From an uncultured Fibrobacter sp. (GTDB taxonomy: Bacteria; Fibrobacterota; Fibrobacteria; Fibrobacterales; Fibrobacteraceae), in assembly GCA_946414075.1 (NCBI GenBank), contig CAMKNA010000002.1, positions 62,001 through 126,000 on the forward strand: a stretch of DNA of 64,000 bases. Direction: 5' to 3'. The position numbers were made by a program, and so were the translations under genes. This document shows, one piece after another, positions 45,001 to 52,810 of the stretch. Every line of letters starts with the position of its first letter. Position 1 is the first letter of the stretch. Below the pieces are notes generated by a model that was not told the origin of the DNA, did not search any database, and saw nothing but the letters and a program-made list of their open reading frames with translations.

Positions 45001-45575
45001 GCTGGACGCTCCACGGGGACATCGCGCTGTACGCCCAAAACAAAGGCTGTATCCATCTCATTGATACGGCGGGCGCAAAAATCCACCAGTACCATTTCCT
45101 TTCGGGTTATATCCAGGCGCTCGCGCTCATCTGCGAAGCCGGGAGAAAAAACGAGCCCATTCCCGAGATATACACGGATGTCTATTCCAAAAAGGAATGG
45201 AAAGCCAAGCGCATCTGCCACACTCCCGACATCGCAGAGAAAACGCTCAACAGAATCTACCAGAAGATGTTCGCCATGCAAATGGATGCAAACGGGAAAT
45301 GGGAACGCTACAGCAAGGTGCTCCCCATCGACATGGTTTTCGAAAACGAAATCGAGGGCTACGGCGACTACATCAAGGCTTTCGCCGACGAGAATAACTC
45401 CCCCTGGAAATACTTCGCGGGTAGCAAGCTGTTCGACATCAAGAAGGTATGCGGCTTCGACGAAAAGGATTTCACGGCAGCATGGAACAAGGAATCCCAA
45501 GACCTCAAGGAACTGACGCCCGGGCTGTGGAACCCCGAAAGCGATATGGGAGGCGCGGTCGATGTCCATGGCTAG
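42045..45575 (+). CDS. recC: exodeoxyribonuclease V gamma subunit RecC
   Basis: 1176 residues. VVIFPDPKLEQWFRLRWVQ (about 30-48) and the following ANLNKSTIDRFLF are the RecC N-terminal signature; the middle has inactivated-helicase segments and the C-terminal part a nuclease-like fold. RecC recognises Chi-type sites and holds the RecBCD complex. ATG 42045 is chosen because an upstream extension overlaps the HIRAN-like gene. The 3' end overlaps recB by 14 bases. Confidence 0.9.
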   Translation: MLHLKFALNLENLADEMIDEISRCWKNPFEAPVVIFPDPKLEQWFRLRWVQKKGVLANLNKSTIDRFLFDILVGDNTQLKKLSSNMLANVIISYLQQKTGDKFNYELLGKSVKIYLENDGSIDENRLFDFANMMAGLFLEYETSRPSGFITDSETLESAKGILDCWKQGDLHDFFITRDGTPAANEAWQRKLYSALFHADAGEKSLLTQVFEKAGQKSGKGGEITYLTLPYLYAACKGGSGKTEFHYQGDLPVFIFGLSGMGQFYRVILQEFASQHEVYAYIQNPCMAFWEDCSGARKPIESMRPVLPKLTAVPDDESEIIDEEENELLRYWGKAGRDNIKLWSLATDYNFVFDGDSIVDKNREMPCDTLLHNVQWMVSHRKNVFCKDTDILGRLPFENDNSFSVTTAPSKIREVEELHSRICRLLSEKDAQGKTKATIADILVVSPNIDDYRTAIFQVFDQTHDGFHIPFNIVDSAARDSHTASALSTLFSIREKGTLSRPDFFALVRNPVVQNVRKILPDEVSNWESWASNMNIYRDRIADDNGETRREESWITATRRLLLSRFSYGGIETVAGEIQPYSDISSSDSSSLFRFVDAIDSLETWMGMETELTSVFQFLDSWLCMGSPPKELAGESVIYHSVTAARENLEYQFFAGSESVSWKILSQTLLYAARGSEYSCGNLFINGLTFMKFAPNRIVPTKYLFFIGADAANFPGVRNTNTLDLRKSCRPWPGDDSIVSRNRYAFLCQLMSTAKGFFISYVNKDLQKDEDFYPSSIVNDIRGFLKNAVKATGIADAAILKIWPDDNIPLDEKRPWKKLFTRREIRNKSTYLEFGNDREVVNFVPDPENANDQRLPEQASIYQFKEFLKDPFEFRVAQMMQIEDEKEDPEKTEFEPIIIDRLQESILRRTLMAQKLGVFESDRLSTEESIRVYALSKGLLPKGNFSKRIWQDIRGEANDLANFIETLYSRTDFQYGRRSIELKMDGWTLHGDIALYAQNKGCIHLIDTAGAKIHQYHFLSGYIQALALICEAGRKNEPIPEIYTDVYSKKEWKAKRICHTPDIAEKTLNRIYQKMFAMQMDANGKWERYSKVLPIDMVFENEIEGYGDYIKAFADENNSPWKYFAGSKLFDIKKVCGFDEKDFTAAWNKESQDLKELTPGLWNPESDMGGAVDVHG

Positions 45576-48500
45576 GCTTTTCGACATCAACGATTTCCAT
45601 TTCGGAAACAATCTCTATATCGATGCCTCAGCGGGCACCGGCAAGACATACACCATCCAGCAGCTGGTGGCAAAACTCGTGCGTGGCGAACACGGCCATG
45701 CGGGCATCCCCCTGTCCAAGATCCTGATTGTCACCTACACCGACAAGGCGACAGGCGAACTCCGCGACCGCATTCGCCAAAAGATGGAAGAGTGTCTCGC
45801 CAAAGAGAACATGGAATGCTACCGCGAGGCCCTGCAGAACATCCATACGGCGCCGATTTTCACCATCCATTCCTTCTGCCAGAAGGTTCTGCACGACTTC
45901 GCCTACGAGGCGGGCTCCCCCTTCAACCAGGATGTGGTCTCGGACGACGGAATCGAGACCCTGATACAGCGTCTCATTCGCGACAAGTGGTCGTTCGAAG
46001 CCCCATTCATGGAACTGCTAAACGACCCGAATTTCAAGATGGAGCTCTTCGTCAAGAATTTCGTGAACGCGGCCAAATACATGATGCAGAACCGCGGGGC
46101 ACAATGCTTCGCGCCTGACTACAGCTCATTCGACGGCATCCTGGAATGGTACCCCGGAGCACGGGAAGCCTGGGACATACTGTTCAAGAACAAGGACGCC
46201 AAGGCCGAGCTGCAAAACAAAGGCAAAACGAGCATCGCAAAACTGTCGGACTTCATTGAAGCAATCCATGCCTACGACGGCACCGACAAACTGTTCCCAG
46301 GAAGAAAATTCAACAAGAACTGGCAAAGCATCTGGGGTTCCGACGAATTAAACGACGCCGTCAACTTCTTCTTTGCCGCCCAGAAAAACGACCTGCAGAA
46401 GGCCAGTCTCAAGAAATACCAGGAATTCATTTTCGCCCATGCCAATGAACTTGTAGGGCTCTGGCAAAAAGAAAAAAGAGAAGGCAAGGCGCAATCCTTC
46501 AGCGACATGATCAACGATGTCCACAATTCCGTTATGAGCGAGAACGGCAGCCTAGTGCAGAAGTTGCGCGAAACATACCGTTACGCCATCATCGACGAAT
46601 TCCAAGACACAAACCAGCTGCAGTGGGACATTTTCAAGTCAATTTTCCTAGATGCGCCCGAAAACAACATCGTCGTGGTGGGAGACCCGAAACAGTCCAT
46701 ATTCTCGTTCCAGGGAGCCGATGTGGGTGTGTACCACCGCGCCATCGCTGAAATCGGCGAGAAGAACGGGCGGAGACTCTCGACGAACTACCGATCCAGC
46801 GACGACATCATCAGTGCATGCAACGAACTTTTCCAGGGTGATTTCTTTGCGAACAACGACTTCACGGATTCCGAGACGCCTCCTGCCGACCGCAAAAAAA
46901 CATCCCCCGAACTGGACGGAGAACATACGGAGCCCCTGTGGATTTCGGATGTCTCCGACGAGTTCGAATTTGCCGACTTTGCCGTACGCAAAATCGTAGA
47001 ATGCTGCACCCCAAGCGTCAAAGACCCAGCAAAAACAGCACTGCAAGTTTTCGACAAAGACAAAAAGATATTGCGGGATGTCCGCTTCTCGGATTTCGCC
47101 ATCCTTTCGCGCACACGAAGCGAAATGACGGCTTTAGAAAGCGCCATGGCGCAAGTCGGGATTCCCTACACCCGCTACAAGGATACGAACCTGTTCTACG
47201 GGAAGGAATGCGCCCACTGGATTTCGCTTTTAAAGGCTCTTGATGCGCCCGATTTTTCGAACTGGAACCGCAAATTCCTGAACGAGGCACTCATCACCGA
47301 CTTCTTCAGGGTTCCTCTCGAATGCGTCGAGAACGAATCATTCGTCTATCCGACCGGTCGCGTAATGAGCCTGTTCATGATGTGGCGCCAGCTGGTCGCG
47401 AAGGGCCGCTGGGCGGAACTGCAAGAAAGCATCTACCAAGAAACCGAAATCGACAAATTCCTGAGTACGCCCGCCACACTGCAACGACTCGCAAAGATTA
47501 AGCAGATTGGTGCCTACATTTTCGACTACCTGTACAACAACCAGGTATCGCTGGAAGAAATCGTTAAACACCTGCAGGGGCTTTCGAACTCTTCTGAAGA
47601 TGTAGACGATGCCGATGGGAACCTTGTCGCCAAGGGCAGCGACTTCGACGCGGTGAATCTCATGACAATCCACGCTTCCAAGGGGCTCGCCTTTCCCATC
47701 GCAATCATTACCGGCGGGTTGCGCGGCGACAACTACCGCAAGGAACGCGAACCCTACGCCTTCGATGTCTCGGGTAAAAAATATATCGGATTCGATGCCG
47801 CCGTATCGCGCGAACAGAACAAGCAGGAAAGCCACGAGGAATGGCAAAGGCTAATCTATGTGGCATACACGCGCGCGGAATCCCTGATGATTGTCCCACG
47901 ATACAAAATCTGGCACGAAGACTTTGGCGACGGGAAATGGGGAATCAATCCGAACAAGCCCTTCGCGTTTCTCGCAAACGCAATCGAACGCATGACCAAG
48001 ACCGAATTCGCCCGCATGCCGCAGGACGATTTCTATGCGAAAGCGAATGCACCCGCTCTCAAGAAAATCGTGGTGCAGATCCTGCGCAACGCGAAAAAGG
48101 ATAATCCCGACATGAGCGAGCTGCCAGATTTTGGCGCCCTGCAGCAAAAGGTGAACAGCGCCTGTATCTACCAGTATTCCTACTCCAGCCTGGCCGCCAA
48201 GAAACGCGTACTCGACGACATCACCATCGACGGGAGCCGCACAAACCGCGAAGACTTCATCGAAGGCGATACCGCCGGCACCATCCTGATTGACGACGCA
48301 ACAGCGCTTGTGCAGCCCTGCACAAAATACGACCCCGCAGCCCCCATCGCAAATGTACCGGGTTACCCGCGGGGCGCCAACCTGGGCGACGCCCTGCACA
48401 AGGTTTTCGAGAAACTGGACTTCGAAAAAGTCGGAAGCCTGCCCAGCGAAAACGCCGCCCGCGACGATTCCGAGCTGCGCGAACTGATTGCAGAAACATA

Positions 48501-49116
48501 CCAGGGCAACTCCATCCACATCCAGGAACATCCGGAATGGAACGGGCTTACCGCAGGGTTCATCTGGAATACATTAAACGCGGACCTTCCCGAAATTCAC
48601 GGGAGCGGGGCGACAGGAAAAAGTTTCAGTCTCAGGGAATTGCCCGCAGCGGCAAGGCGCGCCGAGATGGGATTCCATCTGGACAGCCACGACCCGGATG
48701 ATTCCCCCTGGGTGAACCGTCTCTGCAAGGGATTTATCGACCTAATGTTCGTACGCAAAGGCGACGACGGCAGGGACTACTACTCTATCCTGGACTGGAA
48801 ATCCGATGTGATGGACGACGCCGACTACAGCGACAAGGAAGCTCTCGCGCAGAAAATCGAAGATGAGTATTCCGTGCAGCGGGTACTCTACAGCTACCTG
48901 CTCATCAAATGGCTCAGACAGTTCTACAGTGGCATGAGCGAAGAAGAAATTTACGAAAACCATTTCGGCGGCATCTACTATGCGCTGGCCCGGGGCACCA
49001 GTGCGCAAACTAGCAACGGCATCTATTGCCAGACCTGGAAGAATTTCAGCGATCTCGAGAAGAGCTACACCAACATCAAGGCCATCATGAAAAGCAGTAC
49101 GAAGGAAACCGCATGA
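45562..49116 (+). CDS. recB: exodeoxyribonuclease V beta subunit RecB
   Basis: 1184 residues. SF1 helicase with Walker A DASAGTGKTYT (21-31), motif II IIDEFQDTNQLQ (about 341-352), and GDPKQSIFSFQGAD. The C-terminal RecB-type nuclease is intact: KGFIDLMFV, SILDWKSDVM and VQRVLYSYLL (about 1056-1115) carry the catalytic Asp, Lys and Gln/Tyr. Unwinds and degrades double-strand ends for recombination. MSMARLF versus MARLF starts are both possible. ATGA overlap with recD. Confidence 0.94.
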   Translation: MSMARLFDINDFHFGNNLYIDASAGTGKTYTIQQLVAKLVRGEHGHAGIPLSKILIVTYTDKATGELRDRIRQKMEECLAKENMECYREALQNIHTAPIFTIHSFCQKVLHDFAYEAGSPFNQDVVSDDGIETLIQRLIRDKWSFEAPFMELLNDPNFKMELFVKNFVNAAKYMMQNRGAQCFAPDYSSFDGILEWYPGAREAWDILFKNKDAKAELQNKGKTSIAKLSDFIEAIHAYDGTDKLFPGRKFNKNWQSIWGSDELNDAVNFFFAAQKNDLQKASLKKYQEFIFAHANELVGLWQKEKREGKAQSFSDMINDVHNSVMSENGSLVQKLRETYRYAIIDEFQDTNQLQWDIFKSIFLDAPENNIVVVGDPKQSIFSFQGADVGVYHRAIAEIGEKNGRRLSTNYRSSDDIISACNELFQGDFFANNDFTDSETPPADRKKTSPELDGEHTEPLWISDVSDEFEFADFAVRKIVECCTPSVKDPAKTALQVFDKDKKILRDVRFSDFAILSRTRSEMTALESAMAQVGIPYTRYKDTNLFYGKECAHWISLLKALDAPDFSNWNRKFLNEALITDFFRVPLECVENESFVYPTGRVMSLFMMWRQLVAKGRWAELQESIYQETEIDKFLSTPATLQRLAKIKQIGAYIFDYLYNNQVSLEEIVKHLQGLSNSSEDVDDADGNLVAKGSDFDAVNLMTIHASKGLAFPIAIITGGLRGDNYRKEREPYAFDVSGKKYIGFDAAVSREQNKQESHEEWQRLIYVAYTRAESLMIVPRYKIWHEDFGDGKWGINPNKPFAFLANAIERMTKTEFARMPQDDFYAKANAPALKKIVVQILRNAKKDNPDMSELPDFGALQQKVNSACIYQYSYSSLAAKKRVLDDITIDGSRTNREDFIEGDTAGTILIDDATALVQPCTKYDPAAPIANVPGYPRGANLGDALHKVFEKLDFEKVGSLPSENAARDDSELRELIAETYQGNSIHIQEHPEWNGLTAGFIWNTLNADLPEIHGSGATGKSFSLRELPAAARRAEMGFHLDSHDPDDSPWVNRLCKGFIDLMFVRKGDDGRDYYSILDWKSDVMDDADYSDKEALAQKIEDEYSVQRVLYSYLLIKWLRQFYSGMSEEEIYENHFGGIYYALARGTSAQTSNGIYCQTWKNFSDLEKSYTNIKAIMKSSTKETA

Positions 49117-51086
49117 CGACAGAAAACACAAATGTCAACGGCACCGTAGCCGAATTCTTCGCACTGCTCCGCGAGCTACGCGGGATTTCCCCCATCGCCG
49201 AGAAAATGCACGACCTACTCTGCGCTCTGCAGCAAAAGCCGCACCTGTCGGGTAGCGCGCAGAAGGTGCTGTACATCTACCTCTCGCTACTGGAAGACGG
49301 CAACACGCGCATCCCGCTAGACGCCCAACTGCTCCATGCCAAATGGGTGCAAAAGTGGGATGGTCTCGTAGTGCAGGCCGAAAGCCGCGACGCCCTGAAA
49401 GGCAACAAGCGCACGGAGCCCTATCTCGGAGCCGATGCGTTCCTGCCGGTTATCCGCGAAGGCGTCGAAGACATCGTCTCGGGAATGTACACGGGGATTA
49501 TCGGAAACAACGCTACACCGCTACGCCTGCAGCAGGCGCATGGTTGCACCTACCTGATTTCGGCTAAACATCTCGAAGACAAGGTCCATATCGAGAACAT
49601 CTTCGTTTCGGGATTTTTCAAGGAAGCCCCTATCGGCAGTTCCGCAGTACAGCAGGCCAGGGATTTTGTGCACGGCATACTGCGCGAAGGCTCCCCCATC
49701 CACTTCGACGACCGCCAGGCCGAAGTCATCGCCCGCGGAACTACGCAGAACCTGATTATCACAGGTGGGCCCGGCACCGGAAAGACAACCGTCATCGGCT
49801 TTTTGTTGTGGAAGCTTTTCGAAAGCGATGCCAGGTACCTGAATTGGGACATTTACATGGCGGCACCCAGCGGGAAAGCGGCCGACCGGCTTGCCGAAAG
49901 CTTGGAAGATGCCCTACGCGAAATTTCCGAACCCGAGCGCAGCAAGAATCCGCGATTTACAGAAAAACTTACAAAGACATCGAGCTACACGCTGCATAGG
50001 CTCCTGAAATACAACGCCCAAAAGGGTGGATTCACCTTCAATTCGAGCAACCCGCTGCCCGAAGAATCCATCTACATCATCGACGAAGCGAGCATGATAG
50101 ACATCTCGCTGTTCGCCGCATTCTTGCAGGCTCTCCCACCCAGCGGAAACTTCAGGCTGTTCATTCTGGGCGACCCGAACCAGCTGCCATCCGTCGATGC
50201 GGGCGCTGTTCTCGGGAACATCCTGGAATTCGACCGCAATTTCGTGGTGAAGCTCGTTCGCTCCAACCGATTCAACGACGAATCCCGTATCGGCGTACTT
50301 GCCGGAAAAATCCAACGAGGCGAAAGCATACCCTTCGACGCGACCGCATTCGATGCCCACGAGCACTACTGGGAAGCAGGCGACAGCGTCCACTTCATCG
50401 ACCTAAACTGCGGACAGAGCCTCACGCGCAAGGAAGAACTCCGCGCTGTCGAAGGCCTTATCCACAAATGGACCCAGATGTTCTTCGCGCCGCTCATCGA
50501 CCTTGCCACCGCAGTAGACCCGGACATTCCCGCAAAAAACGCAACGCCTGAGCAACTCAAGGCACGCGAAAAGCTCTGGGATGTCGCAAACCAGGCACGC
50601 ATTCTTTCGGCAGAGCGTCGCGGCAATCGCGGTGTCGAGACATTGAACCAGATGGTATTCACAGCGCTCTCGCATAGTACGGAATCGCGGTTCGTAGGAC
50701 AAATCCTAATTTTCAACCGCAATCAGGGCGAATTCAAGCTGTACAATGGCGACACAGGAATAGTGGTAAAGTCTGTGCGGCACGGGCAACTTTTCCTGAT
50801 GCTCAAAAAACTGTCACAATTCGTATTCTACCCGCTTTCATATTTTTCAAAAGACTGCCTAGAAAGCGCCTTCGCGATTACTATCCACAAGTCGCAGGGG
50901 TCGGGTTACCCGAACATCATGATGTTCTTGCCCACACGCAAGGGACACCCCCTTCTGAACCGCCAAATCCTGTATACAGGTATAACGCGCACCAAAAAGC
51001 AGAGTCTCACCATAGTCGCCACCCCCGAGACTTTCAAGGCCGCCTGCGAGACGATTATCGAACGCGACACGGGGATAATGATTTAA
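49113..51086 (+). CDS. recD: exodeoxyribonuclease V alpha subunit RecD
   Basis: 657 residues. SF1B 5'-3' helicase: Walker A GGPGTGKTTV (about 217-226), Walker B YIIDEASMID, LGDPNQLPSVDAG and C-terminal FAITIHKSQGSGYP. Third subunit of RecBCD, in a conserved C-B-D order. ATG 49113 overlaps the recB stop. An open frame from 49026 extends into recB and is not used. Confidence 0.94.
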   Translation: MTTENTNVNGTVAEFFALLRELRGISPIAEKMHDLLCALQQKPHLSGSAQKVLYIYLSLLEDGNTRIPLDAQLLHAKWVQKWDGLVVQAESRDALKGNKRTEPYLGADAFLPVIREGVEDIVSGMYTGIIGNNATPLRLQQAHGCTYLISAKHLEDKVHIENIFVSGFFKEAPIGSSAVQQARDFVHGILREGSPIHFDDRQAEVIARGTTQNLIITGGPGTGKTTVIGFLLWKLFESDARYLNWDIYMAAPSGKAADRLAESLEDALREISEPERSKNPRFTEKLTKTSSYTLHRLLKYNAQKGGFTFNSSNPLPEESIYIIDEASMIDISLFAAFLQALPPSGNFRLFILGDPNQLPSVDAGAVLGNILEFDRNFVVKLVRSNRFNDESRIGVLAGKIQRGESIPFDATAFDAHEHYWEAGDSVHFIDLNCGQSLTRKEELRAVEGLIHKWTQMFFAPLIDLATAVDPDIPAKNATPEQLKAREKLWDVANQARILSAERRGNRGVETLNQMVFTALSHSTESRFVGQILIFNRNQGEFKLYNGDTGIVVKSVRHGQLFLMLKKLSQFVFYPLSYFSKDCLESAFAITIHKSQGSGYPNIMMFLPTRKGHPLLNRQILYTGITRTKKQSLTIVATPETFKAACETIIERDTGIMI

Positions 51087-51097
51087 TCATTTATTTC

Positions 51098-51103
51098 TAA
51101 ATT
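51098..51103 (+). promoter_or_regulatory. -10-like box before uppP
   Basis: TAAATT ends seven bases before ATG 51111 in the 24-base gap after recD. Confidence 0.35.
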
Positions 51104-51110
51104 TCCCTGC

Positions 51111-51968
51111 ATGTTTGAATCTATCATTCTCGGCCTTTTGCAGGGCCTCGCCGAATTTCTCCCCATTTCAAGCTCCGGCCACCTTGTACTCGGACATGAA
51201 CTCCTAGGCATGAATGAGGCCGGCATGTTCTTCGACATCATGCTTCACGCCGGAACACTGCTTTCTATCTTCGTGGTTTTCCACAAGAAGATCACCGACA
51301 TTATCGTGGGTTGCCTCCGTCGTGACCGTGAGCAGCTCAAGGAAGCGGGCTATATCATTCTCGCATCCATCCCTACGGCCCTGATTGGTCTCGGCTTCAA
51401 GGACCTGCTGGAAGGCCTGTTCGAAAACCCCCGGGCCGTATGCGTTGCGGAACTCTTTACCGGTCTATTACTGTTCACATCCCAGTGGGGCCCCACCGGT
51501 GCCAAGCACCCGGAAAACGAAGGCGTCAAGATGAACTGGTGGCGCGCTCTGGTGACCGGCACCGTGCAGGGTATCGCCTGCATCCCGGGCATCAGCCGCA
51601 GCGGTTCCACCATCAGCGCCATGATGTTCATGGGCGTGAACCGCAAGTACGCCGGCGAATTCAGCTTCCTCATGAGCATCCCCGCCGTGGGTGGCGCGGC
51701 CCTGCTCGATGTCATCAAGTGGGCCAAATGCCAGAGCGTCGAGAAAGTCGCCCAGATGGTCCTCGAGAACCCGGAAAAGGCAGCCCAGTGCGCCGACGCC
51801 GGCAGCTTCACTCCCGAACTTTTGGTAGGCATGCTGGTGTCCTTCATCTTCGGCATCATCGCCCTCAAGTGGCTCATGACATTCCTACAGAAGGGCAAGT
51901 TCCAGCACTTCGCCTGGTATGTATGGGCCGTCGGCATCCTGGGGTTGATTTTTATTAAGTCCGTATGA
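51111..51968 (+). CDS. uppP: undecaprenyl-diphosphatase UppP/BacA
   Basis: 285 residues, multi-spanning membrane phosphatase recycling undecaprenyl pyrophosphate for cell-wall synthesis. The (E/Q)-x3-E motif is QGLAEFLPISSSGHL (Q11, E15), and the second motif PGISRSGSTISAM is present. ATGA overlap with the following zinc-ribbon gene. Probably transcribed independently of recD. Confidence 0.96.
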   Translation: MFESIILGLLQGLAEFLPISSSGHLVLGHELLGMNEAGMFFDIMLHAGTLLSIFVVFHKKITDIIVGCLRRDREQLKEAGYIILASIPTALIGLGFKDLLEGLFENPRAVCVAELFTGLLLFTSQWGPTGAKHPENEGVKMNWWRALVTGTVQGIACIPGISRSGSTISAMMFMGVNRKYAGEFSFLMSIPAVGGAALLDVIKWAKCQSVEKVAQMVLENPEKAAQCADAGSFTPELLVGMLVSFIFGIIALKWLMTFLQKGKFQHFAWYVWAVGILGLIFIKSV

Positions 51969-52678
51969 TTGTCTGCAAGAAATGCGGCGAGAAGTATGAA
52001 GACGACATGCCTCGCTGTCTCTGGTGCGACGCCCCCAATCCGGAGCATCCACTAAACAGGGCCAAAGTGTCGGCGCCGGCCTCCCCCGATGTGGCTGATT
52101 CTGTCGCCGAGCAGCCAATTGCCGAACAACCTGTTGACGAGCCAGCGGCGCCTGCTGTCCCATCCGCAACCGAGACCTCCCCTAACGCCGCTGTCATAGA
52201 GATCGAACAGGACCAAGATGCCGCTATCGAGCAACAGTTCCGTCAAAAAGGCGTCCTGTGGAGTGTCATTCTGGCCGGAGTTTTCGTCTCGTGGCTATGC
52301 CACTACAAGTACCTTAAGAAAACCGACAAGTTCAGCACAAAGTTCTTTTTGCCCCTATTCGGCATTGAGTGCGTGTCCAAATCTTTATTCTACATGCTTT
52401 CAAAGGCTAATTATTCTGGATTAGCCTTCGGTCCCTTTTTACATGCCGTCATCACCATCATCGTCTGCCTGCTCTATTGGTTTTTCATCGGAAAGCTCGG
52501 TTTCGCTCTACTCAAGAAAGCTGTTCCCAACTATGACCCAGTGGCATTCAAAAAACGGGAACGCGTCGGTATTGCCATAGGCATTCCCATTTTCGCCTTA
52601 GATTTTATCGCAGGATACCTTCAATACGGCACTACTGCCAAAATGCTGGGCACCTGGCTAGGCAGCGCTTTGCAATAG
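51965..52678 (+). CDS. zinc-ribbon membrane protein of unknown function
   Basis: 237 residues. The N-terminus CKKCGEKYEDDMPRCLWC is a four-Cys zinc ribbon. An acidic Pro/Ala/Glu linker (about 35-85) follows, then about four membrane helices. Translationally coupled to uppP by ATGA. The layout recalls zinc-ribbon-tethered small membrane proteins, but the family is not recognised. Confidence 0.65.
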   Translation: MIVCKKCGEKYEDDMPRCLWCDAPNPEHPLNRAKVSAPASPDVADSVAEQPIAEQPVDEPAAPAVPSATETSPNAAVIEIEQDQDAAIEQQFRQKGVLWSVILAGVFVSWLCHYKYLKKTDKFSTKFFLPLFGIECVSKSLFYMLSKANYSGLAFGPFLHAVITIIVCLLYWFFIGKLGFALLKKAVPNYDPVAFKKRERVGIAIGIPIFALDFIAGYLQYGTTAKMLGTWLGSALQ

Positions 52679-52696
52679 AGTTTTCACTTCACTATT

Positions 52697-52712
52697 TTGG
52701 CACGGTTCTTGC
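52697..52712 (+). promoter_or_regulatory. sigma-54 (-24/-12) promoter of htpG
   Basis: TTGGCACGGTTCTTGC. The GG and GC doublets are 12 bases apart, as required for RpoN, and TGGCAC/TTGC match consensus. Predicted start near 52724. The 87-base leader can form GTTTCA-ttt-TGAAAC (52750-52764) and GCGGT-cgca-ACCGC (52771-52784). Confidence 0.7.
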
Positions 52713-52810
52713 GATTACCATGACGAAAACAAGGCTGGGCCGTCATTTTGTTTCATTTTGAAACATTTTTGCGGTCGCAACCGCTTTAATTTTGAACATA
52801 AGGATATAAA

